Source of the DNA: Mycolicibacterium monacense
GTDB lineage: Bacteria; Actinomycetota; Actinomycetes; Mycobacteriales; Mycobacteriaceae
DNA length: 64,000 nt
Direction: 5' to 3'
Assembly: GCF_010731575.1 (NCBI RefSeq)
Contig: NZ_AP022617.1
Coordinates: 3,782,001-3,846,000, forward strand
The first letter of the stretch is position 1. Each line of letters starts with the position of its first letter. Position numbers and translations under genes: made by a program. The notes under the pieces were generated by a model. It was not told where the DNA came from and made no database searches. It saw only the letters and a program-made list of their open reading frames with translations. Below, one piece after another: positions 8,699 to 25,800 of the stretch.

Positions 8699-9448
8699 TC
8701 AGACGTTCTCGCGCAGGAACGCGATGTCGTCCTTCCGCCCGTCGTCGGAGGTCTCGCAGATGACCGGAGCGTCGGCGGCCTGCACCACCGCGACCAGCAG
8801 TTGCGGGTCGATCTGGCCGTTGCCGAAGTTGGCGTGCCGGTCGGCCCCCGAACCCGCGGCATCACGCGAGTCGTTGCAGTGGACGAGGTCGATGCGGCCG
8901 GTGATCCGCTTGATCCGCGAGACGGCGTCGACCAGCGCCTCGCCGGCCGCCCACGCGTGGCAGGTGTCGAGGCAGAACCCGATGCCGTAGTCGCCGATGT
9001 GGTCCCACAGCCGGCCGATGGTGTCGAAGTAGCGCGCCATCGCGTGCTCGCCGCCGGCGGTGTTCTCCAGGTAGACGGGCACCGTGGTCTCGAGCCGGTC
9101 GAGCGCCTTGACCCACCGCTCGAACCCGGCCTCCATGTCCTTGTCGTCGGCGTGGCCGCCGTGCACGATCACCGCGGTGGCGCCCACCTCGGCGGCCGCA
9201 TCGCAGGTGTCCTGCAGGATCTTGCGCGACGGGATTCGCACCCGGTTGTTCGCCGACGCGACGTTGATCAGGTACGGCGCATGCACGTAGAGCGGGATGC
9301 TCGACGCCTTCAGCACCTCGGCGTCCTCGCGCGGTTTGGGTTTCTTCCAGCTCTGCGGGTCGCCGAGGAAGAACTGCACCACGTCGGCGCCGTCGGCCTC
9401 GGCAGCGGCCAGGGGATCGTCGTTGCGGACATGTGAACCGATGAGCAC
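8699..9448 (-). CDS. nfo: deoxyribonuclease IV (endonuclease IV, AP endonuclease)
   Basis: A 249-residue TIM-barrel AP endonuclease from GTG 9448 ([11 protein letters not shown]). The zinc-ligand series is present in order: [44 protein letters not shown] and CETSDDG. It cleaves 5' to abasic sites in base-excision repair. The gene is called end (Rv0670) in M. tuberculosis and lies in the same relative place near rpoC. Here lpqP is absent and the antiporter and PAP2 genes follow. Confidence 0.93.
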   Translation of the reverse strand: MLIGSHVRNDDPLAAAEADGADVVQFFLGDPQSWKKPKPREDAEVLKASSIPLYVHAPYLINVASANNRVRIPSRKILQDTCDAAAEVGATAVIVHGGHADDKDMEAGFERWVKALDRLETTVPVYLENTAGGEHAMARYFDTIGRLWDHIGDYGIGFCLDTCHAWAAGEALVDAVSRIKRITGRIDLVHCNDSRDAAGSGADRHANFGNGQIDPQLLVAVVQAADAPVICETSDDGRKDDIAFLRENV

Positions 9449-9493
9449 GCAGCCGAGTCTAGGCGCGCCCGCCGACACACCCCCAACCAGCGC

Positions 9494-9549
9494 GAGCAGA
9501 CGCAAATGTCCCCGAAATGCCGCGAAATCCGGGACATTTGCGTCTGCTC
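9494..9549. repeat. 56-bp dispersed palindrome, copy 2
   Basis: Arms GAGCAGACGCAAATGTCCCC and CGGGACATTTGCGTCTGCTC are near-perfect complements around a 16-bp centre. It lies between the nfo start and the stop of the DUF559 gene, both on the minus strand. Confidence 0.92.
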
Positions 9550-9565
9550 GCCGGTGAGAAGGAGT

Positions 9566-10447
9566 TCATCCGGCCATGTCCGCGCGTTCGAGGTGCGTGG
9601 CGATGCCCGCGACCAGATCCAGCGGATGGTGACGCACGTCGTCCACCACGATCGGGATCACGGTCCATCCGCATTCCTGCAGCCGTGCGGTCTTCATCCG
9701 GTCGTGTCGCAGCGCGACGGCATTCGCATGCCACTCCATGCTTTCGTACTCGGCGACAACCTTCGCCGCCGGCCACGCGAAGTCCGCCCGCCACAGCTGA
9801 CCGCAGCGGTCGACGATTTCGAACTGCACTTCCGGCCGCGGCAGCCCCCCGTCGATGAAGACCAGCCGAGTCTCGCTTTCCATCGGCGATTCGGAGCGAC
9901 CGTCCACATACGCCACCAGCTCACGCACCTTGACGATGCCGCGACGGCCCTTCTGCTCGTCGACCGCGCGCACGAGGTCGGCAGGTGCACACGCTCCGAC
10001 GTGGAGTGCGGCGTCCAACGTCGCGAGCGCGCGCGGTCGATTGAGCGTCCGAGCGATCTCGACCGCCGTCCACGCCGGCGCCGTCACCAGTCGACCGGCG
10101 ACCCGTCGCAACGGCGCTCCCACCCGTTGATGAACCATCAGGCCAACCGTCGGACGCATCCGCACTCCCGGATCGAGGATGTGCACCGGCCCTGGACCCT
10201 CGGTCCGGAAACCGTGCAGGTCGGCCGCGGTGTGAAGGCATGCGACGACCGGCCGGCCCACCAACACGTCCAGCGCCGCCAACCTCCTCGCGGTGTCGGG
10301 CGGCCCGAGCGAGTAGACGCCGTGCCAGACCCGGACGATCACGCCCGCCCGTAGGTGCCCCGCCAGCGTCTTGCGGGACATGACCGCACTCAGTTGCCGG
10401 GCGGTGGCGACTCCCCCGTGTGACGCGAACACGTCGTCGATGAGCAT
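9566..10447 (-). CDS. AbiEi-like N-terminal plus DUF559 nuclease-like domain protein
   Basis: A 293-residue protein from ATG 10447 (MLIDDVFASHGG). The N-terminal 80 residues look like the winged-helix AbiEi antitoxin-type domain (ATARQLSAVMSRKTL, VWHGVYSL). The C-terminal 100 residues hold the DUF559/Vsr-like endonuclease pattern: SETRLVFI, then WRADFAWPAAKVVAEYES. This architecture is common in mycobacteria and its role is not established. It stands alone, with palindromic repeats at both ends (copies 2 and 3), and could have moved in with them. Confidence 0.7.
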   Translation of the reverse strand: MLIDDVFASHGGVATARQLSAVMSRKTLAGHLRAGVIVRVWHGVYSLGPPDTARRLAALDVLVGRPVVACLHTAADLHGFRTEGPGPVHILDPGVRMRPTVGLMVHQRVGAPLRRVAGRLVTAPAWTAVEIARTLNRPRALATLDAALHVGACAPADLVRAVDEQKGRRGIVKVRELVAYVDGRSESPMESETRLVFIDGGLPRPEVQFEIVDRCGQLWRADFAWPAAKVVAEYESMEWHANAVALRHDRMKTARLQECGWTVIPIVVDDVRHHPLDLVAGIATHLERADMAG

Positions 10448-10516
10448 GCGCCCGATGCTGGCAAGGACCCGCCCCACGGCATAGCAACCGCCCCGACCGC
10501 CTGTGGATAACCCGCC

Positions 10517-10572
10517 CAGCAGACGCAAATGTCCCCGACACGCCGAGCGTGCGGGGACATTTGTGTCTGCTC
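10517..10572. repeat. 56-bp dispersed palindrome, copy 3
   Basis: Left arm CAGCAGACGCAAATGTCCCC (first base changed) and right arm GGGGACATTTGTGTCTGCTC. It sits 14 bp after the rpoC stop on the minus strand, so it could act as the rpoC terminator hairpin. Confidence 0.9.
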
Positions 10573-10586
10573 GCGCAGAGAGGTGA

Positions 10587-14558
<3,972 letters not shown>

Positions 14559-14578
14559 TTAGAAAACATCAATATCGG

Positions 14579-14595
14579 CCGCGGCGGAGCCGCGG
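14579..14595 (-). other. rpoB-rpoC intercistronic hairpin
   Basis: CCGCGGC-GGA-GCCGCGG, a 7-bp GC-only stem in the 62-bp gap between rpoB and rpoC. It has no U-tract and is more likely an mRNA processing/stability hairpin than a terminator. Confidence 0.4.
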
Positions 14596-14596
14596 A

Positions 14597-18124
<3,528 letters not shown>

Positions 18125-18412
18125 CTAGGGGGCCGGGGAACCGGACCTTGCGCCGCGTATCTGCGTCGGTTCGGCTGGCGTAACAGCCCGTCCGGACTCT
18201 CCGAAACACGGCACGCGTCTAGATCACTGAGTTTTGAAGGCTCAGGCCGGGACTAGCGTGTCGGGTGCAGGTGAGGTGGGCAGGATGCAGCCAGCGCAAC
18301 GTCCAACAATAGCGCAGCGCGGCGCATTCCTCAACCTCCGTACAGCGGCCGCATGACACGACCGATCAGGCGCTGGCTGGCGTCCTCAATCCGTGCATAC
18401 ATGCTGCCCAAC

Positions 18413-18441
18413 AGATTGGCCCGTCAAACGCCCGTCGTCAA
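18413..18441 (-). promoter_or_regulatory. candidate rpoBC promoter
   Basis: On the minus strand TTGACG (18436-18441) and CAATCT (18413-18418) are separated by 17 bp, a sigma-70-like arrangement about 300 bp before rpoB. A second TTGACG (18422-18427) follows. The whole 18116-18581 stretch (466 bp) shows no credible gene and should hold the rpoB 5' region. The -10 match is weak. Confidence 0.3.
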
Positions 18442-18581
18442 GAGATAACGTGATCTTGTCTGTGGAAACCTCAGGATCGCCGGCACCTTCCGCGTCGAGT
18501 GTGCACTCACCGCGATGAATCGGCCGGAATTTCGCAGTGGGTTCACGTTCGGCGCAGCCCGAACCCCCAGAAACACATCAA

Positions 18582-18602
18582 CCCCAGCAGACTCTGCTGG
18601 GG
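18582..18602 (-). terminator. hairpin after mkl
   Basis: CCCCAGCAG-ACT-CTGCTGGGG, a perfect 9-bp stem with a 3-nt loop, 23 bp beyond the mkl stop. It has no U-tract. It likely separates mkl transcription from the rpoB promoter region. Confidence 0.65.
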
Positions 18603-18625
18603 CTGATGGTGAAAGCTCGCGAAGG

Positions 18626-19711
18626 TCAGCCCTCGCGCGCCACGGGGATCGACGCCGTCGGAGCGTCGTCCTCGTGGTGCCGATGACGCGTCGTCGACTC
18701 GTCCGGGTAGTCCTGGACCTGCGACCCGCCACCGGTGTTCTCGAGGTCTTCCTTGATCGCCTGCTGGGCCTTCGGCGGCAGGGTGTGCAGGATCTCCCGC
18801 ACGCGGGCCTGCCGGCGCCCGACCGCGCGACGCTCCGGCATACCGGGGGTCGCCTGGATCTGCGGCGGCACACCCTCGATCTCCTCGACGCCACCATCGT
18901 GGTGACCGGCGTCGACCATGGCCTGCTCTTCGGCCATCGTCGACTCGTCCTTCTCCTCGGACATACCGATCGGCCCGAGGCGACGGCCGTTGAGGAACTG
19001 ACGCACCACCGGCTCGTCGGAGGTCAGCAGCACCTCGCGCGGCCCGAACATGACCAGGTGCTTGCGGAACAGCATGCCCATGTTGTCGGGCACCGTACGG
19101 GCGATGTTGATGTTGTGCGTGACGATGAGGATCGTGCAGTCGATCTGCGCGTTGATGTCGATCAGCAGCTGCGACAGGTACGCGGTACGGACCGGGTCCA
19201 GACCGGAGTCGGGCTCGTCGCAGAGGATGATCTGCGGGTCGAGCACCAGCGACCGGGCCAGGCCGGCGCGCTTGCGCATACCGCCGGAGATCTCGCCGGG
19301 GAACTTGTTCTCGTCGCCGCCGAGGCCGACGAGTTCGAGCTTCTCCATGACGATCTTGCGGATATCGCTTTCCTTCTTCTTCGTGTGCTCACGAAGCGGG
19401 AACGCGGTGTTGTCGTAGAGGCTCATCGAGCCGAACAACGCACCGTCCTGGAACATGACGCCGAACAGGGTGCGGATCTCGTAGAGCTCTTTGGCCGAGC
19501 ACTCGATGATGTTTGTGCCGTCGACGATGATCTTGCCGCGCTCCGGGCGCAGCAAACCGATCAGCGACTTCAGGAACACCGACTTACCGGTACCGGACGG
19601 GCCCAGCAGCACGCTGACCTCACCGGCCGGGACCTCCATGGTCACGTCTTCCCAGATTCGCTGGGGCCCGAAGGACTTCGTCAGCCCCTCAACCTGAATG
19701 CCAATGCCCAC
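18626..19711 (-). CDS. mkl: Mce transporter ATPase (Mkl/MceG)
   Basis: A 361-residue ABC ATPase from GTG 19711 (VGIGIQVEGLTKSFG), chosen because GGAAGG precedes it and the length matches known Mkl. Walker A is GPSGTGKS (37-44), the signature is ISGGMRKRAGLARSL and Walker B is IILCDEPDSGLD, followed by the H-loop TH. The ~100-residue hydrophilic extension after the nucleotide domain (ESTMAEEQAMVDAG, then LPPKAQQAIKEDLENTGG) is typical of MceG, the shared ATPase of mycobacterial Mce lipid importers. It lies between rplL and rpoB. Confidence 0.93.
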   Translation of the reverse strand: MGIGIQVEGLTKSFGPQRIWEDVTMEVPAGEVSVLLGPSGTGKSVFLKSLIGLLRPERGKIIVDGTNIIECSAKELYEIRTLFGVMFQDGALFGSMSLYDNTAFPLREHTKKKESDIRKIVMEKLELVGLGGDENKFPGEISGGMRKRAGLARSLVLDPQIILCDEPDSGLDPVRTAYLSQLLIDINAQIDCTILIVTHNINIARTVPDNMGMLFRKHLVMFGPREVLLTSDEPVVRQFLNGRRLGPIGMSEEKDESTMAEEQAMVDAGHHDGGVEEIEGVPPQIQATPGMPERRAVGRRQARVREILHTLPPKAQQAIKEDLENTGGGSQVQDYPDESTTRHRHHEDDAPTASIPVAREG

Positions 19712-19848
19712 GCGCGATCCTTCCCAGAGTGCCTTTTCGCCACGAATCCCAGGTCTGTGGCTTGAGTCACTGTAGCGCACGGTCGATTGTGGCGACACGA
19801 GTGTCCACAAGATCGTGACGCCGACTGACAGAAATACTAGAACGACGA

Positions 19849-19880
19849 AACCGCCCGGGATCCGAAGATCCCGGGCGGTT
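19849..19880 (-). terminator. rplL terminator hairpin
   Basis: AACCGCCCGGGATC-CGAA-GATCCCGGGCGGTT, a perfect 14-bp stem with a tetraloop, 17 bp after the rplL stop on the minus strand. It probably ends most rplJ-rplL transcription before mkl. Confidence 0.85.
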
Positions 19881-19896
19881 CGCGTGTAGTCGAGAA

Positions 19897-20286
19897 CTAC
19901 TTGACGGTGACCGTCGCGCCGGCGGCCTCGAGCTTGGCCTTGGCGTCGTCGGCAGCGTCCTTGGGAGCTTTCTCCAGGATCGGCTTCGGAGCGCTGTCGA
20001 CCAGATCCTTGGCCTCCTTGAGGCCCAGGCCCGAGACGATCTCGCGGACGACCTTGATGACGCCGATCTTCTTCTCACCGGCGCTCTCGAGGATGACGTC
20101 GAACTCCGACTGCTCTTCGGCAGCCTCGGCGGGGGCGCCACCGGCGGGGCCGGCAGCGGCGACCGCGACCGGAGCGGCGGCGGTGACCTCGAAGGTCTCC
20201 TCGAACTGCTTGACGAACTCCGAGAGCTCCAGCAGCGTCATTTCCTTGAACGCGTCGAGCAACTCGTCAGTGGACAGCTTGGCCAT
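19897..20286 (-). CDS. rplL: 50S ribosomal protein L7/L12
   Basis: A 129-residue acidic protein: N-terminal dimerisation part ([20 protein letters not shown]), an Ala/Gly/Pro-rich hinge near residues 35-60 ([19 protein letters not shown]) and the C-terminal factor-binding domain ([20 protein letters not shown], ending [10 protein letters not shown]). It forms the ribosomal stalk with L10 and recruits translation factors. A GGAAGGACC ribosome-binding site precedes ATG 20286. It follows rplJ by 57 bp. Confidence 0.98.
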   Translation of the reverse strand: MAKLSTDELLDAFKEMTLLELSEFVKQFEETFEVTAAAPVAVAAAGPAGGAPAEAAEEQSEFDVILESAGEKKIGVIKVVREIVSGLGLKEAKDLVDSAPKPILEKAPKDAADDAKAKLEAAGATVTVK

Positions 20287-20343
20287 GATTGGTCCTTCCT
20301 AGATTTTTTCTGTCTGTATCGGGGTGGTTTGTTGAGGCTTCTG

Positions 20344-20871
20344 CTACGCAGCTTCCTCAGCGGCCTTCTTCTCCTGCAGCGCCGCGGCGAGGCGGGCGAC
20401 CTGCGACGCCGGGGCGTTGAACAGCCCGGCGGCCTTGGCGAGGTTGCCCTTCATCGCGCCGGCCAGCTTGGCCAGCAGAACCTCGCGGGATTCGAGGTCG
20501 GCGATCCGGTTGACCTCGTCGATGGAGAGCGCACGGCCCTCCATGTAGCCGCCCTTGATGACGAGCGCCTTGTGCTCCTTGGCGAAAGCCTTGATCGCCT
20601 TGGCGGCGTCGACCGGCTCGCCCTGGACGAACGCGATCGCGGTCGGGCCGGTGAACAGCTCGTCGAGGCCGTCGATGCCTGCTTCGGCAGCGGCGCGCTT
20701 GACCAGCGTGTTCTTTGCGACGGTGTAGGTGGCGGACTCCCCGAGCGAGCGACGCAGCTGCGCGAGGTTTGCCACCGTCAGCCCGCGGTACTCGGTGACG
20801 ACGGTGGCCGTCGCCTCCTTGAACTGCTCGGCAATGTCGGCAACCGCCGTGGCCTTGTCAGCCTTGGCCAT
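20344..20871 (-). CDS. rplJ: 50S ribosomal protein L10
   Basis: A 175-residue L10: [20 protein letters not shown], then [20 protein letters not shown] (rRNA-binding) and a C-terminal helix rich in Ala/Glu ([12 protein letters not shown]) that anchors L7/L12 dimers. AGGAGG (20877-20882) precedes the ATG. It is the first gene of the rplJL operon and sits behind a structured leader. Confidence 0.98.
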   Translation of the reverse strand: MAKADKATAVADIAEQFKEATATVVTEYRGLTVANLAQLRRSLGESATYTVAKNTLVKRAAAEAGIDGLDELFTGPTAIAFVQGEPVDAAKAIKAFAKEHKALVIKGGYMEGRALSIDEVNRIADLESREVLLAKLAGAMKGNLAKAAGLFNAPASQVARLAAALQEKKAAEEAA

Positions 20872-21010
20872 GCATGCCTCCTTGTGGTGGGTATCGGACG
20901 CACCACCGAAGCGAAGGAAGGCCGGAAAACGACGAACGCCCCGACGCAGACAGGTCGGGGCGCAGAACAGCTACTGCCTCGTCCTCCTACGTGGGCCGCC
21001 GGATCGAATC
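20872..21010 (-). ncRNA. ribosomal protein L10 leader (mRNA leader)
   Basis: Upstream of rplJ, the minus-strand leader contains a GC stem CGCCCCGAC (20937-20945) with GTCGGGGCG (20954-20962) and purine-rich unpaired segments closer to rplJ. This matches the position and general shape of L10 leaders that bind L10(L7/L12)4 for autogenous control. The full consensus was not aligned and the 5' end is a guess. Confidence 0.5.
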
Positions 21011-21136
21011 CGGACCTTCAACCGATCACTCTTGCTATCGCGCAAGCGCTCATCGGTGACCAACGGTCTTCGGTGGAACCACAGAAGAATAGCGGACGAG
21101 GCCGCGATCAGCCAAAACGCACTCACCCCTCCCGCC

Positions 21137-21192
21137 GAGCAGACGCAAATGTCCCCATTCTCGGGCGATTTCGGGCACTTTTGCGTCTGCTC
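21137..21192. repeat. 56-bp dispersed palindrome, copy 4
   Basis: Arms GAGCAGACGCAAATGTCCCC and CGGGCACTTTTGCGTCTGCTC around a variable centre. It lies between the rplJ leader and the stop of a small minus-strand reading frame. Confidence 0.88.
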
Positions 21193-21214
21193 GCGGGGTA
21201 GGAGCGAGGGCCGG

Positions 21215-21355
21215 CTACTCGGGGGACAGCCGCTCCGGGGCCTCGGCGGGGGTGAGCCGCTCGGGGGTCTCGGCGGGGGTCAGACGTTCGGGTGTCTCGC
21301 TCGGCGTACCGGGGTTGGGGGTCTGGGCGGGCTGGGGTTCGGACGGAGCGGTCAT
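21215..21355 (-). CDS. small Pro/Glu-rich repeat protein, hypothetical
   Basis: A 46-residue reading frame from ATG 21355 that starts MTAPSEPQPAQTPNPGTP and then runs through three imperfect 9-residue units (ETPERLTPA, ETPERLTPA, EAPERLSPE). It starts 22 bp after the ROK kinase stop, with no good ribosome-binding site. It could be a real small protein, a remnant, or chance in GC-rich DNA. I do not recognise a family. Confidence 0.3.
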   Translation of the reverse strand: MTAPSEPQPAQTPNPGTPSETPERLTPAETPERLTPAEAPERLSPE

Positions 21356-21377
21356 GACGGTCGCGTACCCGATCCGG

Positions 21378-22286
21378 TCATCCGGCAATCGCCAGCGCCG
21401 CGGCGCCGACCAGCCCGGCCTCACCGCCCAGTTCGGCGGGCAGCACCCGCAGACCCCGCAGGAAGCTCAGCCCGGCGTACTCGGCCAGCGCCGCCCGCAC
21501 CGGGTCGAACAGCAGCGCACCCGACCGCGCCACTCCCCCGCCGATCACCACCAGATCGAGGTCGCACACCGCGCCGACGGACGCGATCATCGCCGCCACG
21601 GCCCGCGCACCGCGCGCGTACGCCCGCAGCGCGACCTCGGATCCGGCGAGCGCGGCGTCGGCCAGTTCCTTGGCGTCGGCCTCGGGCGGGGCGGCCCATC
21701 CCTGCGAGCGCGCCCACTGCGCCATCCGGGGTCCGGCCGCGACGGTCTCCACGCAGCCGTGCCCACCGCACGAACACCGCGCACCGCCCGGGTCGACGAC
21801 GACGTGCCCGACGTGGCCCGCGTTGCCGGTGCGCCCGTCGTAAGGGGCGCCGTCGAGCACCAGCCCGCCGCCGACCCCGGTCGACACCACCATGCCCAGC
21901 AGGAACTGCGCATCGCGCGCGGCGCCGCGCCACCGCTCACCCATCGCCATGCACAGCCCGTCACCGCCGAGGCGCACCGGCAGACCGGTCAGCGACGCGA
22001 CCCGGGAGACGATCGGAAAGCCTTGCCACACAGTCAGATTGATCGGACTCACGGTGCCGGTCGGCAGGTCGATCGGCCCGGCCGAGGCGATACCCGCGCG
22101 TCGCACCGCACCGTCACCGGCGGACATCGCCTCGGCGATCAGCCGGGAGGTCACCGCCCACACCGCCTCGGCGTCGCTGTGCGGCGTGGGCAGCTGGGCC
22201 CGCTGCACGACGGTGCCGTCGGCGTCGACGAGCCCGACGGCGATCTTCGTGCCGCCGATGTCCAGGGCCAGCGTCAGGTCGGTCAT
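21378..22286 (-). CDS. ROK-family sugar kinase
   Basis: A 302-residue ROK protein, the length recalled for Rv0650. Seen: the phosphate-binding motif LALDIGGTKIAVGLVD (residues 6-21), AGIASAGPIDLP, the catalytic-region stretch STGVGGGLVLDG and the zinc motif CSCGGHGCVETVAAGP. It phosphorylates a hexose, probably glucose or a related sugar. It shares a minus-strand run with the Rv0649-like gene and the GH38 mannosidase, so it may act on sugar released by the mannosidase. Confidence 0.9.
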   Translation of the reverse strand: MTDLTLALDIGGTKIAVGLVDADGTVVQRAQLPTPHSDAEAVWAVTSRLIAEAMSAGDGAVRRAGIASAGPIDLPTGTVSPINLTVWQGFPIVSRVASLTGLPVRLGGDGLCMAMGERWRGAARDAQFLLGMVVSTGVGGGLVLDGAPYDGRTGNAGHVGHVVVDPGGARCSCGGHGCVETVAAGPRMAQWARSQGWAAPPEADAKELADAALAGSEVALRAYARGARAVAAMIASVGAVCDLDLVVIGGGVARSGALLFDPVRAALAEYAGLSFLRGLRVLPAELGGEAGLVGAAALAIAG

Positions 22287-22287
22287 T

Positions 22288-22896
22288 TCAGTGCCTGTGC
22301 GTGTTGTCGGGTTGGGTGGGGTCGCCGGGGTGTTCGTATCCGGGGGCGAGGTGGACCGCGGCGGCGCAGCGCGCGTCGAGCCAGCGGCGGAACTCCCGGC
22401 GTCGCGCGGCGGCGCGCAGGTCGGCGCGGATACCGCCGGCGACCAGGTGCAGCGGGGCGACCGGACCGTCGGGTCGCCGCCACCCGTCGACCACGTCGAA
22501 GCTGCGGAACTGCAACGGGTTTCGCTCGTAGTAGGCGCGGACCTCGGCGTCGCCGACGTCGACGTGCGCGGTCACGCCGGCGAACACCGCACGCGCCCGC
22601 GGGCAGGCCAGCACCGAACCGGCGATGCTGCCGATCTCCAGGCGCGCCGCCGCATCGGGCAGCAGCGCGTCCTCGTCGGGGGCGTCGTCCTCGCACACGT
22701 TCACAGCGGCAGCCTCGGCGGCGACGACCCGCTCGGCGACGAGCAGTTGGGTCAGCCACCGCCGGAGTTGGCGGCCCTCGCTGGTGCCGGGTCGCGGTAA
22801 CGCGGCCGCGGGGACGGCGGAGCGCAGGCGTGCCTCGCGCGCATCGACCTCGCTCACCAGAAGCGGGGCACCGAAGACGGTTGCGGCCACGGTCAT
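22288..22896 (-). CDS. Rv0649-like protein of uncertain function
   Basis: A 202-residue protein whose ATG overlaps the mannosidase stop (ATGA) and whose stop is 1 bp from the ROK start. By position it corresponds to Rv0649, often labelled fabD2 (malonyl-CoA:ACP transacylase). I see no GHSxG active-site motif. Instead it has an Arg-rich helical part and the stretch VRAYYERNPLQFRS, a pattern common in SurA/PpiC-type chaperone or prolyl-isomerase proteins. The C-terminus is His/Cys-containing (CAAAVHLAPGYEHPGD). The fabD2 label should not be copied without checking. Confidence 0.6.
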   Translation of the reverse strand: MTVAATVFGAPLLVSEVDAREARLRSAVPAAALPRPGTSEGRQLRRWLTQLLVAERVVAAEAAAVNVCEDDAPDEDALLPDAAARLEIGSIAGSVLACPRARAVFAGVTAHVDVGDAEVRAYYERNPLQFRSFDVVDGWRRPDGPVAPLHLVAGGIRADLRAAARRREFRRWLDARCAAAVHLAPGYEHPGDPTQPDNTHRH

Positions 22897-25800
22897 CGGA
22901 CCACCACCTCGACCGCGGGCGAGTAGACCAGCCGTCCCGCCGCGGCGACGCGGATCAACGCCCACCACCGGCCGGGCGGCAGCCACCGCGGCGGCCGGAC
23001 GTCGAAGGACAGGGTGACGGATCCGCAGGCGGGCAGGTCGGCGCCGATGGCCGCCGGGCCCATCCACTCCCAGGTGCCCCAGGGGCTGATCAGGTGCGCT
23101 TCGACGGACAGGTCGGCGCGTGCGTCGGTGGCGACGGTCACCGACAGCCGGGCCGAGGTGCCGCGACGGATGTCGACGGGCTCGGGTTCGGCTGTCAGAC
23201 GAAGGATTTCACCACCGGCGGACGTACCGACGGTGAGAACGCAGACGTCCTCGACGGTCTGTCGCCACGCGGCGGGGATGTGCCCGTCGCCGCCGGTCAC
23301 CACGAGCGAGGCGCGGATCGGGTACAGGCCCGCGGGGGCGTCGGCAGGCACGGTGACGACCGGGTCGGCCTCGAGGTGTTCGCCGGGCGGCAGGACGAAG
23401 GGCAGTTCGGCCGGTTCCACCGCCCATCCCGGCGGGCAGGTGAGCCGCACGTGTCCGTGCAGTGCCGCGTCGGTGCAGTCGGATGCGGCGGTCAGGCGCA
23501 ACCGCACCTCGTCGCCGGCCGACGCAGCGACCCGCGAGGGGTGCAGGTGCGCGACGGCGGGCAGCCCGCCCATGGGTGCCGGCCCGCGGTTGTGCAACCA
23601 GTAGCGGGCGTAAAGGGGTTGGGCCGCTTCGGCTTCGGTGGCCAGCGTGACCTGCGAGGCGTCGACGACCTTCGGCAGGTGCAGCCGCCCGCTCACCGTG
23701 GCGATCTCGAAACCGTGCAACCGCAGCGCGCCGTCCCCGTCGACGGGTTGCTCGAGCAGGTCGACGCGGCGGTCGGCCGCGAGGCGGTGCAGACCGGAGG
23801 TGATCGCGACGTCCGCCGACGCGCCGCGGGATTCGACCACTCGGACGCTGATCCCGTCGGCCGGGTCCACCGCGGCGCTGCGCCCGGCGGCCAACGGGTT
23901 TCCGGTCACCTTGAGCGCGGCCAGCGCGGCGCTGCCCGGCGGCGAGATCTCGAGCAGCGAACCCCAGGCCGGCAACCCACCCTCGTGGGAGCCGCCGGCG
24001 ACGGCGAGCAGCGGACGGGAGAACTCGGCGCTGTGCGCGGCGACCTCGCTGTCGCGCCAGTCGCCGTCCCCGGACACCAGCGCGTAGTCGAATGTGTGTG
24101 TCCAGTGCTGCAATTGGAAGTTCGAACCGTCCGGGGCGGTACGCCGCGGCGGGTCGATCCAGGTGCCCGACGGCCATCCTGTGCACGAGCGCATCAGCGA
24201 GGTGTGCAACGTGCCGTCCGGTTCGACCGCGAACGACGGCACCCCCCGGTTGAGCAGTGCGACGGTGCGGTGCTCGAACGGTTCGCCCACCGCATCGGCC
24301 CGCTGGTCGACGGTGATCTCGGCGTCGGCGAGGTCACAGACCACCGCGTCCACATCGCCGGCGAGGATCAGCACCGGGAGCGCGCGCACCCCGCGCAGAT
24401 CGGCGTCGGGCACCCAGGCGTCGCGCAACGGCGTCGCGGCGGGCACCCACACCCGCGCCGCCCCGTGGGCGTCGAGCTGACGCGCCAGCTCCGCCCCGTA
24501 GGACTCGTCGGCCGCCGCGAGAACCGCTGCGACGAAGGCGTTTTCCGACGGCCCGCCCACCGCGATGCGGGTGTCCGGCAGGTTCGAGTCGACGCTGAGG
24601 TCGCCGTAGCGGGGGCCGTCGGCGGCGCTGCAGGTGGCGGTCACCCCGGCCCGCGCGAGCGCCACCACCAGGTCGCGGGCCACCTCGGGAGCCGCGACGA
24701 CCTCGGCGACCGACACCGCGTGCACCTGCTCGCCCACCCGTACGCGCACGGTCGAGGACAGGCCGAACCAGCCGTAGGCCGGATTGTCCAGCGTCCAGGG
24801 ATGTTTCGCCGCGTCGACCACACCGTCGCGCGCATGCAGCAGCCCGAACCCGCGGCCGACGACGGCGTCGCCGACCTCGCTGAGCGGCCGCGCGCCCGGC
24901 ACCGGACACGGCCAGCGCAGCCGCAGCAGCTTGTCCGCGCCGGTGAACTCGTCGATCACCGTCCGGCAGTCGACCCGCTCCACCCCGTGCCACAGCGTGA
25001 CGGTCTGCGTGTACCGCAACACGTCGCCGATGCGGCCGCGCACCACGAGTCGCTGACCGAGCGGGCTCGTGAACGCCTGCACCTCGGCCGGATTCGCCGA
25101 CGACGCCACCACCGGACCCTTGGGCAGCAGGTGCCACGGCCCCTCACCGGCCTGCGGGTGCGCCGGGTGTTCGTCGTAGACCGCCAGCTCGTTGCCCACC
25201 GCACCGGGTGCGATGAGTTCGCGCCCGCCGTCGAGCAGCGACACCACCGCGCCGCCGCGGGTCGGATCCACGGACAGCGCGTACCGCTCGTTGGAGATCG
25301 CCACCCCGTCGACGGGCTGCCACGCCCCGGCAGCGCCGGGACACCGCCGGTAGGCCCGCCAGCCCAGCGACGGGACGTCGCGCGCGGGCCAGCTGACCGT
25401 ATGGCCGTCGTCGTCGACGACGACGGGCACCTCGACGCCGTCGCCGTCACACAGGCCGCCCTCGAACGGCGCGTCGACCCGCATCATCACCACGTCGGTT
25501 CGGCTGTGGCCCAACGCATTCCACACCACGAACGCGCCGTCGACCGCGTCGGACAGCAGCCGTAGCGCGTTGTCGCGCACCGTCGTGCCGATGTCCCAGG
25601 CGTCGCGCCAGTCGGTCAGCAGGTCGAGGTACACCTGATCGGATTCCGATCCGGTGATCGCGTCGTGGTGGGCGCCGTAGGCCAGCTGCACCCACGCCTT
25701 GGCCAGCGCCGCGTCCGGATACGCGCAGCCCCCGAGCAGCCCGGCGAACACCGCGAACTTCTCCGCGTCGAGCACGGCGTCCTCGGCGGCGCGGTTGGCC

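Noticed and set aside
21252..25565. 1437-codon plus-strand open frame opposite the ROK/mannosidase genes
   Set aside because: It is Arg/His/Gly-rich shadow sequence crossing three well-supported minus-strand genes.
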